The notes below the pieces were generated by a model. That model had not been told where the DNA came from, searched no databases, and saw nothing but the letters and a program-made list of their open reading frames with translations. 64,000 nucleotides of DNA from Pseudomicrostroma phylloplanum (lineage: Eukaryota; Basidiomycota; Exobasidiomycetes; Microstromatales): the NCBI GenBank assembly GCA_039545275.1, contig BCHS01000001.1, forward strand, positions 1,008,853 through 1,072,852, given 5' to 3'. Position numbers and translations under genes: made by a program. This document shows, in pieces, positions 54,455 to 64,000 of this stretch (positions within the stretch are counted from its first letter, which is position 1; the number at the start of each line of letters is the position of its first letter).

Positions 54455-56542
54455 ATGACTGCTCCCTCGTCATCATCCACCTCCTACTCGAGACCTACGC
54501 CGGCTCGCAAAAGCTCCACAAACAACCGGCCGGTCACAGCACAGACGGGCTACGCTGCCCCTTCAGAGGTGACATCGTCTCTGGTACCCAATGGGCAGCT
54601 CCTGGACTTTGATACTGCAGAGGTGACTGCTCTGCCCGATACACTCAGCAAGTCAGCTGCTACATCCTCGACCAGTAGTGGAGGACCAGGCAACATGCTG
54701 TCCCCCGGTAGCGCATCGATTTCGTCATCTAGCAATGGCGGGCATCTTATCAGCCGGCCCAACTCAGCCAATGGCATGATCAGAGTCAAGGTGGACAAGT
54801 CGTCTCAGGAGGAGGAGGCCAGACGGTCGATGTACTCACATCCTCCGCTAGAAGAGACCGATCTGATACCTACCGAAAAGCTCTTTGCCCATCGGGGTGG
54901 AGCGCCGCCCTATGGCAACTTCAACATTTTCAGGCGGGTCCGCTTCGGCATCACCCAGCTAATCGCAAATGCCCTCTCCTCTGGCTTCCTCATCCTCATT
55001 GTCATCTGGGCACTCTCTGTCCGCTTCCTAGCTCAGATTCCGAAGCTACTCTCCACTTCACCTTCTAGTCAGCCGTCTTGGGAATGGGACGATGTCCCGC
55101 GGTGGAGCAAAGAGGGCCTGGTCAAGGATGTGAATTACTATGCCAAGAGCTGTGGATTCGAGATCCGCAACGAGACAGTAGAGACCGCAGATGGATACTA
55201 TCTAAGGTTGCATAGGGTCATCGACCCTCAGCAGGAGGGACAGACGAAGAGCGACGGCAAAGGTGAGTGAGATTGAGAGACGGAGCAGTCCTCGCATGAG
55301 CCGATGACTAATGATGGATCACCTTGTCAATGGCTGCAACGTCTTACAGGTGGATTCCCGGTCCTGATCATGCATGGTCTCTTCCAGTCTTCTGGATCTT
55401 TCGTGACCTCGGAAGAACGTAGTCTTGCCTTCTGGCTGGCAAGGCACGGAGGCTACCAAGTCTTCCTCGGCAACAATCGCGGCGTTTTTGATATGGGTCA
55501 CAAGCGCCTCAGTCGCTCGGACCCTCGGTTCTGGGACTACAACATCCGCGAATTGGCAATCTACGATATTCCAGCACTAGTCGACTATGTCCGCAAAGAG
55601 ACTGGGTACGACAAGATTGCTTACATTGGGCATTCGCAAGGCAACGGAAGCGCTTTTATCTCACTGTCGAAGGACATGTGCCCCGAGCTGGGAGAGAAGC
55701 TGAGCTACTTTGCCGCCCTAGCGCCCGCCGTCTTTGCCGGCCCATTGACGAGCTGCTTCCCTTTCACATCGCTGGGTCACATGGAGTGGAAGGCCTGGAA
55801 GAGGGTTTTCGGTGTGCTAGACTTCATCCCACTGATGAAACGTGAGTTGCGCAAGGAGAGACAAGGTTATTCTCGGATGCTCGCAGCTGACTGTTCGCCT
55901 GCCTCCCACGCATTCACGCTTCTGCGTCTAGTCTCTTACGACTGGACACCAGCTTGGCCCTACGCCTTGCTAGGCTACCAGATGTTCGCCTTCCTCTTTG
56001 CCTGGACAGACGCCAACTGGCTTCTGCGAAGGAAAGCCAAGATGTTCCGCTTCACTCCTCAACCCGTCTCCTCTACCTCCATTTACTGGTGGGCAGGCAA
56101 AGACGGCTTCGCCTCGCGCGGCTGCATCCTCGATCCCAATGCCGAGCGCTGGTGGGATTCGCGGTTCCCACCCCTGTCCGTCTTCAGCGGAGGCATGGAC
56201 TTTCTCGTGCTGACGGACCCGCTCGTGGAACGGTTGGAGAACGTAGAGGTGGATGTGCAGGTGTTGCGCTTCAAGAGGCAGGAAGAGGCAGAGCACTGCG
56301 ATCATTTTTGGGCCGCAGAAGCCGTCGAGTGGTGCTTCCACGATATCCTCGAGGACATTGAGACGACGCGAACGCTTTATCCGGAGGAAGTGGCGGATGG
56401 AGGCAGGAGGAGAATCAGGACTGCTCCGCCTTTGCCGCCGATGAGGGATGATGAGGAGGGTGGGGAGGAGATGACGCTGCGAGGAGACGGTGAGAGTTCT
56501 CTCGGTAAACAGAAGAGCAGCGCTGTCAACCTCATGGACTAG
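54455..56542 (+). CDS. Steryl ester hydrolase/acid-lipase-type membrane lipase
   Basis: An AB-hydrolase lipase of the Tgl1/Yeh1/Yeh2 type, expected to hydrolyse steryl esters or triacylglycerol at the ER, lipid droplet or plasma membrane. Exons are 54455-55262 and 55350-56542, giving 666 aa. A Ser/Thr-rich disordered N-terminus (1-150) precedes a single membrane segment (SGFLILIVIWALSVRF, about 185-205). The catalytic domain opens with the AB-lipase signature (GFEIRNETVETADGYYLRLHR). It continues VLIMHGLFQSSGSF, GNNRGVFDMGHKRL and the nucleophile elbow IGHSQGN. Asp is probably in FSGGMDFLVLTDP and His in EEAEHCDHFW. The donor is AAAG|gtgagt and the acceptor cttacag, splitting a Gly codon. The start ATG follows a short leader. 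Confidence 0.9.
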
Positions 56543-56747
56543 AGAGGACAGCCATCAACGAGTTGTGTAGAAAAGCGGCGACTTGACGTCATTTGCTTGC
56601 TTCACGCCGCTGGACATACATGCCCATGCTGTTGTACATATTGTAGAATCGCCTTGTATTGCAATGCCAACATGCATAGATCGACTGCCCCCTCGCCTCG
56701 ACACGACTTGGGTACTCCGCACGTCCATTTGGCAGTCCATCATCTCC

Positions 56748-57725
56748 TCATACCCTGGCAAAAGTGATTCTCATCCCCTTGACCTCCTCTCCCGCCTCTT
56801 CCCTCACCTGCGTGCCGACTTTTCGTCCATTGAGCCCCTCCCTCGCCCTACTCGCCTGCTCTGCCGAGGCATACTCGACGAACGCAATGGCCTTTCCAGG
56901 GATCATCCGCACCTCCTGCAAGCCTTCAAAGTCGACAAAGAGGGTCTCGAGCTCCTCGCGAGTGGCACTGTTGTCCTCGGGCAGGTTCTGGATGAAGAGG
57001 AGCGGGTTGGGTGGGAGATACTCGTCTGGCAATTGTGGAATCGCACGTTTCACCGGTGGAGGCTGGACACCGTCCGCCAGACCTGCTCCGCCCTCTTGGC
57101 CGTCTGCCACGCCATCTCGCTTGCGCTTGCCACCGACGATGCCTGCTGGTAGACCTTGCTTCTGGGCGGCGAGGGCAGCGCTGATCTCTGCTTTGCGGGC
57201 TCGCCGTGTGGACTTGTGCTCCTTGAACGCGGGCGAGTTCCGCGGTGTGCGCTTTAGAACCACGGAGTCTGAGGGAGTCTTTGCAAGAGCGCATTGCTGG
57301 AAGGGGAAGGAAAATGTACAGGGGAGGAGACAGAGAGGATAAGGTGTGACACGACGATGTCAGTGACGCTGAGCTATGGCTATTCGCTTGGCCTCATCGG
57401 CATTCTAGAGCAACTGCCAGGCTGTGCGAGTTCTGATCCAGAGAGTACTCACCATGGCCTTGCCATAGAGCGGGAACCCATTCACTTCCTTTGCTGCCTT
57501 CCCTGCGATCTCGCCATCAGAAAATGCGACAAATGCCTGTCCCCTTAGCCTGATGTTGGAGTGAGCAGTGATGGAGAGGACTTGGCCATAGGTGGAAAAG
57601 AGGGAGTGGAGCGACGTCTTGAGAATGGACAGCTTGACCTTTTCGTTGAGGTTGTTGATGTAGATCGTCGAAGAGGATGAAGCAGGAGCTGACGAGGGAC
57701 CAGCTGAAGAGGCTGTTGTTGCCAT
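56748..57725 (-). CDS. U1A/U2B''-type spliceosomal RRM protein
   Basis: A 273 aa protein of the U1A/U2B''/SNF family that binds the stem-loop of U1 and/or U2 snRNA. Minus-strand exons are 57725-57453 and 57296-56748, joined in phase at Met|Gln. RRM1 covers about 18-100. RNP2 is TIYINNLNEKV and RNP1 is GQAFVAFS; the post-RNP1 strand is completed across the intron (MQCALAKTPSDSV). A Lys/Arg-rich linker holds a likely nuclear signal (GGKRKRD). RRM2 covers about 190-270: LLFIQNLPEDNSATREELETLF, then RMIPGKAIAFVEYAS. Many fungi have a single such protein for both snRNPs, so I do not choose between U1A and U2B''. It is head-to-head with the Rab escort gene. Confidence 0.9.
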
Positions 57726-57924
57726 TGCGGCGAGGTGATCGAGGACGTTGAGGGTTGGGTATGCCGTCCAGATGGTGGTGAGATGCGAAGAAGCGCAAGC
57801 ACGGGCCGAGGGGCGGAAGGGCGCATCAGACCTCGCAGCTCGCTCCTCACCTTCCCGCCTAAGTCTACCAAGACCTCCTTCGTGGTCATAATTCTTCGAG
57901 GACGCTTTATCATCGACTTCTTTG

Positions 57925-59808
57925 ATGATGTCTAGCTCCAACGAGGATGGCCCTTCGTCTCATTACTCGCATCTTCTGATAGGAACGTCCCTCACGCTCT
58001 CCACGTTGTCAGCCGCCCTCTCCCAGTCGAGCAAGAATAGGGTCCTACACATTGACCCGGCCGAGTACTATGGAAGCTACAATGCCTCGCTCACCTTGAC
58101 TCAGCTGGTGACGGAGCTGCAGCGTCGTACTGGAAGTGGACAGAAAGATACGCGGGCTAACCCGACGGCCAGCATCACCTTCCCGTACTTTGCCGAACCT
58201 GAAGCAGAAGAAGCATCCTCCTCCCGCATTCCAGCATGCCTTCAGTCCCTCGACCGCCACTACTCAATTTCCCTCTCTCCAGCTCTACAACCAGCCGCTT
58301 CACCTTCTCTTGACGTACTCGTTCGCTCTCAAGTCGCTCGATATGCCACTTTTCGCCTACTGCAACGCACGGCCGTCTGGGACTCGCAGCAGAGCACGCT
58401 CAAGACGGTCCCGGCCAGTAAAGAAGACGTCTTCAAGAGCGGCGAGCTCAGTCTCATAGAGAAGCGGAAGCTGATGAAGTTCCTTCAATTCGCCGCTACG
58501 TATGACTCGTCCTCGTCGCCTGAGAACGGGACATCCTTCAAGACGTTCCTTAAAACGAAGTTCTCACTTCCTCCGCACCTTGTTACTGCGATCATGTACG
58601 GTATCGCACTCTGCTCTTCGGAAGCGGAAACGATCGGCGCTGCCATGGAGAGACTGAAAGTCCACCTGACATCTGTAGGCAGATATGGCAACTCGGCTTA
58701 CCTCGTACCTCAGTATGGAGGAGCGGGGGAGATTGCACAAGGCTACTGCCGCGCAGCAGCTGTACATGGCGCTACCTTTATCCTGGGCAAGGAGATCGAG
58801 AAGCTGACCACCGAGCAGGTCAATGGCCAGGCAGGCGATACCGACGCCTCTCGATACCAGCTGAAGCTGAAAGACATCGACGAAGTCTTCACGGTCGACT
58901 ACGTGGTGGGAGAGGAAGAGCTTGTGCAGTCGGTGAGGGGCACGCAAGCGTCGGCATCAAGGCCTGCGAGCAGTGCAGACGCTAAGCTACTCCAAGGTAT
59001 CCTGGTGCTCGATCGAAGTGTGCGGATACCGGCTCCAGCAGTCACATCTAGTGCCGCTTCATCTGGAGAAGCAAAGGATGCAAAGGAAGAGGAGCCACTA
59101 GAGACGGGTCTCATCGTCTTTCCTGCTGGATCGCTCGCGCTGCAGACTGGGTCGTACAATGGATCAGCGATTACCGCTCTGGTCCTAGGAGAAGGTACAT
59201 TCTGCTGTCCCAAGGGCCAGTATGTAGTCCATCTCACGACGGAGATTAGAGGCCGCAGCGATGGAGATGACGCTGCAAGCAGGGCCAAGGAGCTACTTTA
59301 TGCTGCAAAGGTCAAGATTCTCGACCTGGCAGCCGACAGCCCCGTCGAATGGGTTGCGAAAAGCGAGAACACGTCCGAAGTCGAGCCTCGCTCTGCCAGT
59401 AAGGAGCCTCTGATCGAGGCGTATTGGCTCGAGGATCGCCCAAGCGACCCAGGCTCCCCACCACCTTCTTCATCGACCCTCACGACGATCCCACGCCACT
59501 TCCTCTGCTCGCCTTCCTCGCTACCCCTTCCTACACTGCTCAACACGAGCGCCTCACAGTCTGCCCACCTCTACTACACTACCCTGCACGGTCTGCAATC
59601 TCCCTACCCTACTGCCGAGGCATACCTGAGGAAGAAGCGCGGTGGAGCGAGGAGCGATGCAGAGTACAGAGGAAGGGGAGGCGTTGGCCCAAGTGACGTC
59701 GAAGCGGAAGGTGATGCTGGTGAAGGTGAGGGAGCAGAGGAAGAGGAGAGCGTCTTCTTCTTCCCGCCAAGCTTGGACGATGCTGAAGGCGGAGATGAGG
59801 ACGAGTGA
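57925..59808 (+). CDS. MRS6: Rab escort protein (Mrs6/REP, GDI family)
   Basis: Presents newly made Rab GTPases to geranylgeranyl transferase II. The protein is 627 aa with no intron. The N-terminal GDI/REP fold starts at SHLLIGTSLTLSTLSAALSQ, then VLHIDPAEYYGS, the equivalents of GDI sequence-conserved region 1. Further matches are EKRKLMKFLQF, then TSVGRYGNSAYLVPQYGGAGEIAQGYCRAAAVHGATFILG, the most diagnostic stretch (SCR3A/3B). The long acidic tail (EGEGAEEEESVFFFPP) and the length above 600 aa favour REP over the roughly 450 aa GDI. The usual GTGL-x-E nucleotide-fold motif reads GTSLTLS here. Two ATGs (57925 and 57928) open the frame, which lies 199 bases from the divergent U1A-like gene. 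Confidence 0.87.
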   Translation: MMSSSNEDGPSSHYSHLLIGTSLTLSTLSAALSQSSKNRVLHIDPAEYYGSYNASLTLTQLVTELQRRTGSGQKDTRANPTASITFPYFAEPEAEEASSSRIPACLQSLDRHYSISLSPALQPAASPSLDVLVRSQVARYATFRLLQRTAVWDSQQSTLKTVPASKEDVFKSGELSLIEKRKLMKFLQFAATYDSSSSPENGTSFKTFLKTKFSLPPHLVTAIMYGIALCSSEAETIGAAMERLKVHLTSVGRYGNSAYLVPQYGGAGEIAQGYCRAAAVHGATFILGKEIEKLTTEQVNGQAGDTDASRYQLKLKDIDEVFTVDYVVGEEELVQSVRGTQASASRPASSADAKLLQGILVLDRSVRIPAPAVTSSAASSGEAKDAKEEEPLETGLIVFPAGSLALQTGSYNGSAITALVLGEGTFCCPKGQYVVHLTTEIRGRSDGDDAASRAKELLYAAKVKILDLAADSPVEWVAKSENTSEVEPRSASKEPLIEAYWLEDRPSDPGSPPPSSSTLTTIPRHFLCSPSSLPLPTLLNTSASQSAHLYYTTLHGLQSPYPTAEAYLRKKRGGARSDAEYRGRGGVGPSDVEAEGDAGEGEGAEEEESVFFFPPSLDDAEGGDEDE

Positions 59809-60311
59809 GCATGAACGAGGTCTGCAGAAGCCCACGATAAGACAAGCAATCTATACCCCATTTCAAGCGACGTTTCTTCCGAGTGGAAAGAGGCATCGTA
59901 GCCCTGACATCGGCCGTCCGGCAGGTGACGCGCGATGCCGGCTGCCATGCATTGTGTCTCCCGCTCGCGACTACCCAGAAAAAGTGCTCGCCCCGCTTGG
60001 AGCAGAGAGCTGCAAGACAATAGACCCATGTTTCTACCGGCGGCTCGGGGGAGCCGATGCAGCAATCAGTCGAGCAGCAGATGACGAGCCGCAATGATAA
60101 GAGACCACCTGTGGGGGGTGCAGAACGCTGGTTCCTTTCGTTGCTCTCCGAGCTCATCTCCATGAGGATTCTCTAGTCCTTGCACCCCCCTTCGGCTGCC
60201 TATTCTCTTCCTCCTCACCTCTTCTCCTCTTCTCTTCTTCCTTGCTCACTGTCCGGTGCCCTCCTTCTTGCTCCTCCCTTGGTACCCTCCTCTTCCGTGC
60301 CCGTACCCACC
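59809..60311. other. Intergenic, no gene found
   Basis: 3' flank of the Rab escort gene and a pyrimidine-rich promoter/leader (from about 60180) of the secretory lipase. Confidence 0.5.
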
Positions 60312-61813
60312 ATGACGCCGAGACTCCTACTCTTTGCCTCTCTCCTCTTTGCGGTCCCCACCTTGACCCTGTCCCTCACCGAGCACCCGGCCGTTCCAGG
60401 CTTTCCCAACCCTCTCGTGGACCCCTTCTACGCCCAACCGAGCGACCTCTCCGCCCTCTCTCTAGGCCAAGTCATCGCCACCCGACGCACCAATTCCACC
60501 TTTGCCACCTCCTCGGACAACCTACACCACTCCTACCAGATCAAGTTCCGCAGTCAAGACTCCCTCTCACGGCCCATTGCCGCCATCACTACCGTGCTTG
60601 TGCCGAGGAAGAAGAGTTGCAGTGCTACCGGACAAGCGTCGCTGCTTAGCTTCCAGAACTTTGAAGATGCCGTGTCGCTGTCGTGCTCGCCTAGCTGGGC
60701 GTATGTTGCCGGCTCTGGCAGTAGAGCGGCCGGAGCGGCCAATATTGAGGCGCCTATTGTCAATGGATGGGCGTTAGACCAAGGTCACTACGTTGCTATA
60801 CCTGACCATCAAGGGTGAGTTGAACTGTGCTAGTCGTAGCAACCTCGCGAAAAGATTACCGCCGACTCGGGCCAGGCTGTCTCACATGCTTGCGACACTT
60901 CACTCTTTCTGCTCACTCTCCTGCCAGCCCGACATCGTCCTTTGTCGCCGGAGTCAATGCCGGCCACATCATCCTCGACTCGATCCGCGCTGCCCTCACG
61001 CACGAGAATCTCTCCCTCACCGAGACCCAAATCGGCATGTATGGGTACAGCGGCGGCGCCAATGCCGGTGTCTTTGCCTCTTCCCTCGCTGAAGCATACG
61101 CACCCGAGCTGAACATCGTCGGCAATAGCATCGGCGGCACGCCCGTCTCGCCAGTGGACACATTCTACATGCTCAACCGCGGTCCCTCCTCTGGTCTCGC
61201 CGGCGCCGGCTCCATCGGACTCGCTTCCGCCTACCCAGACGTAGAAGCCTTTGTCGACTCTGCCTTCTCACCCTTAGGCCGGTTGACTGCCGCCCGACTG
61301 AGATCAGACGGGACTTGTGTCCTTCAAGTAGTCACTCGCTTCGGCTTCATCGACTTCTTCGACCTGGTGACTCCTCCACGTGATTTCCTTCTGGAACCCG
61401 TAGTGCGCGACGCAATGGCGCGCGAGACGCTCCTGCAGGCGCAAGCTTCGTACGAGGTGCCTGTGCCAAAGCATCGCATGTATATGTACCACGCCCTCTT
61501 CGATGAGGTTGTTCCCTTCAACAGCTCGCTGCAGTACGTCCATCAGCAGTGCGAGCGAGGAGCAAATATACGCTGGGTCGTCTTTCCCGCCGGACTGCAC
61601 ATCGGAGTGGAGATCCTTGGCCTGCCCGCCGCTGTTGACTTTCTCGATAGGGCATTCAAGGGGACGCTGGACGACGTCGTATGCGGTACGGCTGTGCCCG
61701 AAATTAAGCTTGGCAGTCGTCGGTCGATTGCTTTGCTCGGTCGCAGGCGAGTAGCAGCACTGAAGAAAGCTCACCACAAGGGGACGTGGAGCTCCCAGAT
61801 TGGGATACAGTGA
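60312..61813 (+). CDS. Secretory lipase (LIP family)
   Basis: An extracellular triacylglycerol lipase of the fungal secretory LIP family, the family that includes Candida Lip enzymes and lipase A of Pseudozyma/Moesziomyces antarctica. Exons are 60312-60814 and 60928-61813, giving 462 aa. The signal peptide is about 1-21 (MTPRLLLFASLLFAVPTLTLS). The family start DPFYAQPSDLSALSLGQVI follows. The splice junction restores HYVAIPDHQGPTSSFVAGVNAG. The nucleophile lies in MYGYSGGANAG (Ser near 209). Asp is probable in HALFDEVVPF and His in GLHIGVEILG. Several Cys could pair. Expected to act outside the cell on lipids for nutrition. The assignment is strong; substrate range is unknown. Confidence 0.92.
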
Positions 61814-62116
61814 AGATGGATGGAAGAGGCAGACAACAGGAAGAAGAAGCTTGTACATCTACCCAGTCCTTGTCAGTGATACCCCCCTTTGTAAATCAAT
61901 TGAGTCACCTCTCATCACGAGCCCGACGTGCACCTGTTCATTAGAGCTCACACAGCGACGCTCTGGCGCAGCGCACACAATGTATGAAAGGAGAAAGAGA
62001 TTCAGAGTGACGTTTATAAGATTCACAAGCCCACGAGAAAACAGAAGTCGAGGTACCCATCATGAAAGTGAAAGTCGCGCTCCCCACCCCGCCCTGCACG
62101 TATGTTATATCCTGCC
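61814..62116. other. Short convergent intergenic region
   Basis: 3' flanks of the secretory lipase and the glutamate dehydrogenase gene. Nothing else seen. Confidence 0.5.
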
Positions 62117-64000
62117 CTACTGCGAGGTGCTGGGTGCCGAAGCCGACAAGTTGGTGAGGTGCTGGTAGAAGCTGACATGGGACGCCTGCGGTCCATTCTT
62201 GTAGACAAAGTCAGCCGCGAGCCAGGCGGCAAAGGCGCTCTTTGCGTACGCCTCAGGGATACGCGAAATGGCCGTCTCTAGACCGATCTTCCTCTGCAGA
62301 ACACCAGGGAAGACGTGGCTGAGGACGGCGTTTCGGATGGTCACGTTCTGGAAGAGGTTGGTGCCTTCGAGCTCCTCTGAGAGGGAGTTGAGAGCGTCGG
62401 AGAGTTGACTCGAGATGAGGGAGCGAGGGAGCGAGGTAGTCTGCGACTCGCGCCAGATGGCCTCGAACTCCTTTCGGGCATTCTGGGCGATGATGTTCTG
62501 TACATCGCGCACGTAACCGAGGTAAAACTTGGAAGGCTTGCCGTCCTTGAAGACCATCAGCTCCTGGTACTCTTCGTCGCTCAGACTGAGACCGCACAGG
62601 ACTTCAAGGGAAGACGAGGTGACTCCGCCCTTGTTGGCACTCGCGTCTGGGTACAGGATGACACCCCTTCGCTCCAGCTCTGTTCGGGCTTGCTTGGTGA
62701 CGAAGAGATTCGCGCCTTCCACGACGTACTTGAAGTGGGGCTTGCCCTCGGCATCGAAGAGCCTGTTGACGTTGCTGATGTTGATGGACTCGGGACGACC
62801 TCCGCAAGGGACAAAGAGGTCCGCCTTGAAGAGCAGATGTGCCTGGTTGCGGAACTGGACACCATCGGGAATGATCTCGCCGCTAGGCAGCTTCACATCG
62901 TTCTCTTCCACCAAGACGCGGTAGCCACTTTTGCTCAACCTGGAGATGTCGAAGTCGGAGATCATCTTGCGGCCTCGTGCAAGACGAGTCAGCTCCTCTC
63001 GGTCAAGACCCTGAGGATCATGGATGACTCCACTGCCGTCGATAATGGCTACAGTCTTGTCTGTGCTGAGCAGAATTTCATTCGATCCCAAGTCACCATC
63101 TGGTCCACCAGTCTGGACCTTCGTCACTTCCTCTTCCTTCAGGCCCAGCTTGCGCATGATGCCAGTGGTATATTGTCGGACAGACAAGCTGGTCATGCCC
63201 CAGACGTCATGAGGAATACCGCCCAAGGTAGCAGCGGTCTTACCAGTGGTGAAGGACTTCCACCAGGGAGCTCCACGCTCCCTGGCATGGCCAGCAGCCC
63301 AGTCCATGCAGTCAGCTGTTCCCTCATCGGGACCCAGGAAGAGGATCTCCTCCTTGCCGACCAGGTCAACAATCTTCTCCTTGACACCTGGCGATTGACC
63401 TTCGAGCAGGAGATCAATCAAAGAGTCACAGAACTTCTCGAAGCATAGACGAGGGTTAGCGTCCAGAGAGGGGAGGATAGCACCTTTGCTGCCTCCTTCG
63501 GGAAGATCCTTGTTCTTCTTCTGCTGTGTGAGTGCCAAGTTGTAGACCTCGTCGAAGAGACCTCGCTGGTTGACCGAGTACAACTCGCGGTTGCGACTTC
63601 GCACGACTCGGATACCTCCTCGGGCAACGTCCTTGAAGCGAACGTGGAAGCCGCGGAAGTCGGAGCCGACAACGAAGAAGATACCAAATGGCCTGACGGG
63701 GTACTCGGCCTCGGGCAGGAATTTGGCGTCGAGTCTGAAGCTGAGAGCAACCTTGGTAGGCGTGTAGAAGTTGCACTTCAGCACAGCCTTGTTGAACAGG
63801 AGGAGCGCCTCGAGGACCTGGAATTCGTGCTGGTTGACCGTCGTCTTCCTGATACGGTCGTACATCTGCTCATCTGTGAGGATCTCCTCTTTGACCAGTC
63901 GCTGGTAAGAGAGCGTAGGAATGAGATCGTCATCATCACCTCCCTTCGGGTAGTGGATGGCGGCGAAGTGCACATAGAGCAAGCGAACAAGCTCCGGGTA
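62117..64000 (-). CDS. GDH2: NAD-dependent glutamate dehydrogenase, C-terminal part
   Basis: The large (about 1000-1100 aa) catabolic enzyme deaminating glutamate to 2-oxoglutarate and ammonium with NAD+. Only the C-terminal 627 residues are in the window. The frame is open at base 64000 and the N-terminus lies beyond the end. No intron is seen in this part. Catalytic and fold landmarks are RFKDVARGGIRVVRS, LPEGGSKGAI (substrate-site Lys), FLGPDEGTADCMDWAAGHA, and PWWKSFTTGK. The NAD-binding domain follows with TGGPDGDLGSNEI. C-terminal helices include VVEGANLFVTKQAR and LYPDASANKGGVTSSSLEV. These features separate it from the 450 aa NADP enzyme. The identification is firm. Confidence 0.95.
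   Translation of the reverse strand, partial: YPELVRLLYVHFAAIHYPKGGDDDDLIPTLSYQRLVKEEILTDEQMYDRIRKTTVNQHEFQVLEALLLFNKAVLKCNFYTPTKVALSFRLDAKFLPEAEYPVRPFGIFFVVGSDFRGFHVRFKDVARGGIRVVRSRNRELYSVNQRGLFDEVYNLALTQQKKNKDLPEGGSKGAILPSLDANPRLCFEKFCDSLIDLLLEGQSPGVKEKIVDLVGKEEILFLGPDEGTADCMDWAAGHARERGAPWWKSFTTGKTAATLGGIPHDVWGMTSLSVRQYTTGIMRKLGLKEEEVTKVQTGGPDGDLGSNEILLSTDKTVAIIDGSGVIHDPQGLDREELTRLARGRKMISDFDISRLSKSGYRVLVEENDVKLPSGEIIPDGVQFRNQAHLLFKADLFVPCGGRPESINISNVNRLFDAEGKPHFKYVVEGANLFVTKQARTELERRGVILYPDASANKGGVTSSSLEVLCGLSLSDEEYQELMVFKDGKPSKFYLGYVRDVQNIIAQNARKEFEAIWRESQTTSLPRSLISSQLSDALNSLSEELEGTNLFQNVTIRNAVLSHVFPGVLQRKIGLETAISRIPEAYAKSAFAAWLAADFVYKNGPQASHVSFYQHLTNLSASAPSTSQ

Noticed and set aside
62405..63448. 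347-codon plus-strand open frame
   Set aside because: Antisense to glutamate dehydrogenase, which shows clear catalytic motifs.
1..64000. tRNA, rRNA, CRISPR, transposon or insertion-sequence content
   Set aside because: I scanned for B-box-like GTTCGA contexts, repeat-spacer arrays and transposase, integrase or reverse-transcriptase motifs. None was convincing; the few GTTCGA or TTCGAA matches lie in coding sequence or lack a fold.

Overview
This window looks like a draft contig of a basidiomycete fungus. The genes are dense and protein-coding, with short (about 50-350 nt) GT-AG introns, often with gtgagt donors, in GC-rich DNA. One ambiguous base lies at 45658. Products such as a basidiomycete-type macrophage-activating glycoprotein homologue, a secretory (LIP-family) lipase and a membrane-tailed phytoene desaturase would fit a smut-like or other yeast-forming basidiomycete (Ustilaginomycotina is a guess). 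I cannot name the species. I rebuilt splice structures by hand from donor/acceptor sites, reading phase and family homology recalled from memory. Every spliced model given is in phase, but none has been tested against RNA.

Layout. 0-10 kb: 3' end of the U5 snRNP GTPase Snu114, a vacuolar Ca2+/H+ exchanger, a GPI-anchored secreted protein, a PTRHD1-like peptidyl-tRNA hydrolase (-), and mitochondrial succinate-semialdehyde dehydrogenase. 10-20 kb: ribosomal protein uL2 (-), RNA polymerase subunit Rpb10, a PNUTS-type PP1 regulator (-), and an HMG-box protein. 19-33 kb: two secreted proteins (MAG-like and phytase-like), a long class 3 lipase (-), a proline-rich unknown, and a plant-IQM-like calmodulin-binding protein (-). 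33-46 kb: a coiled-coil unknown (-), a NIPSNAP protein (-), an enoyl-reductase-like oxidoreductase, an aromatic amino acid decarboxylase (-) head-to-head with phytoene desaturase, Sus1, and a mitochondrial SAP-domain protein. 46-64 kb: an Arc1-like tRNA-binding cofactor, an SPX-RING ubiquitin ligase (-) ending in a CaaX box, an ER-type unknown, a steryl-ester-hydrolase-like lipase, a U1A/U2B'' protein (-), a Rab escort protein, a secretory lipase, and the C-terminal part of NAD-glutamate dehydrogenase (-, runs off the end).

Most of these are housekeeping genes. I see no operon-like system, transposon, tRNA, rRNA or CRISPR. Divergent pairs share short promoters (lipase/unknown, decarboxylase/phytoene desaturase, U1A-like/Rab escort protein). 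Loose functional themes are RNA processing and transcription (Snu114, U1A/U2B'', Rpb10, PNUTS, Sus1), lipid hydrolysis (three lipases), phosphate and calcium biology (SPX-RING, phytase-like, Ca2+ exchanger, IQM), and mitochondria (SSADH, NIPSNAP, SAP protein). The strongest leads are the CaaX-terminated split-SPX RING ligase, start codons placed on 2-4 nt coding exons, a structured GC-rich intergenic element ending in a hairpin plus T6, the IQM-like protein, and an unknown coiled-coil protein with an internal duplication.
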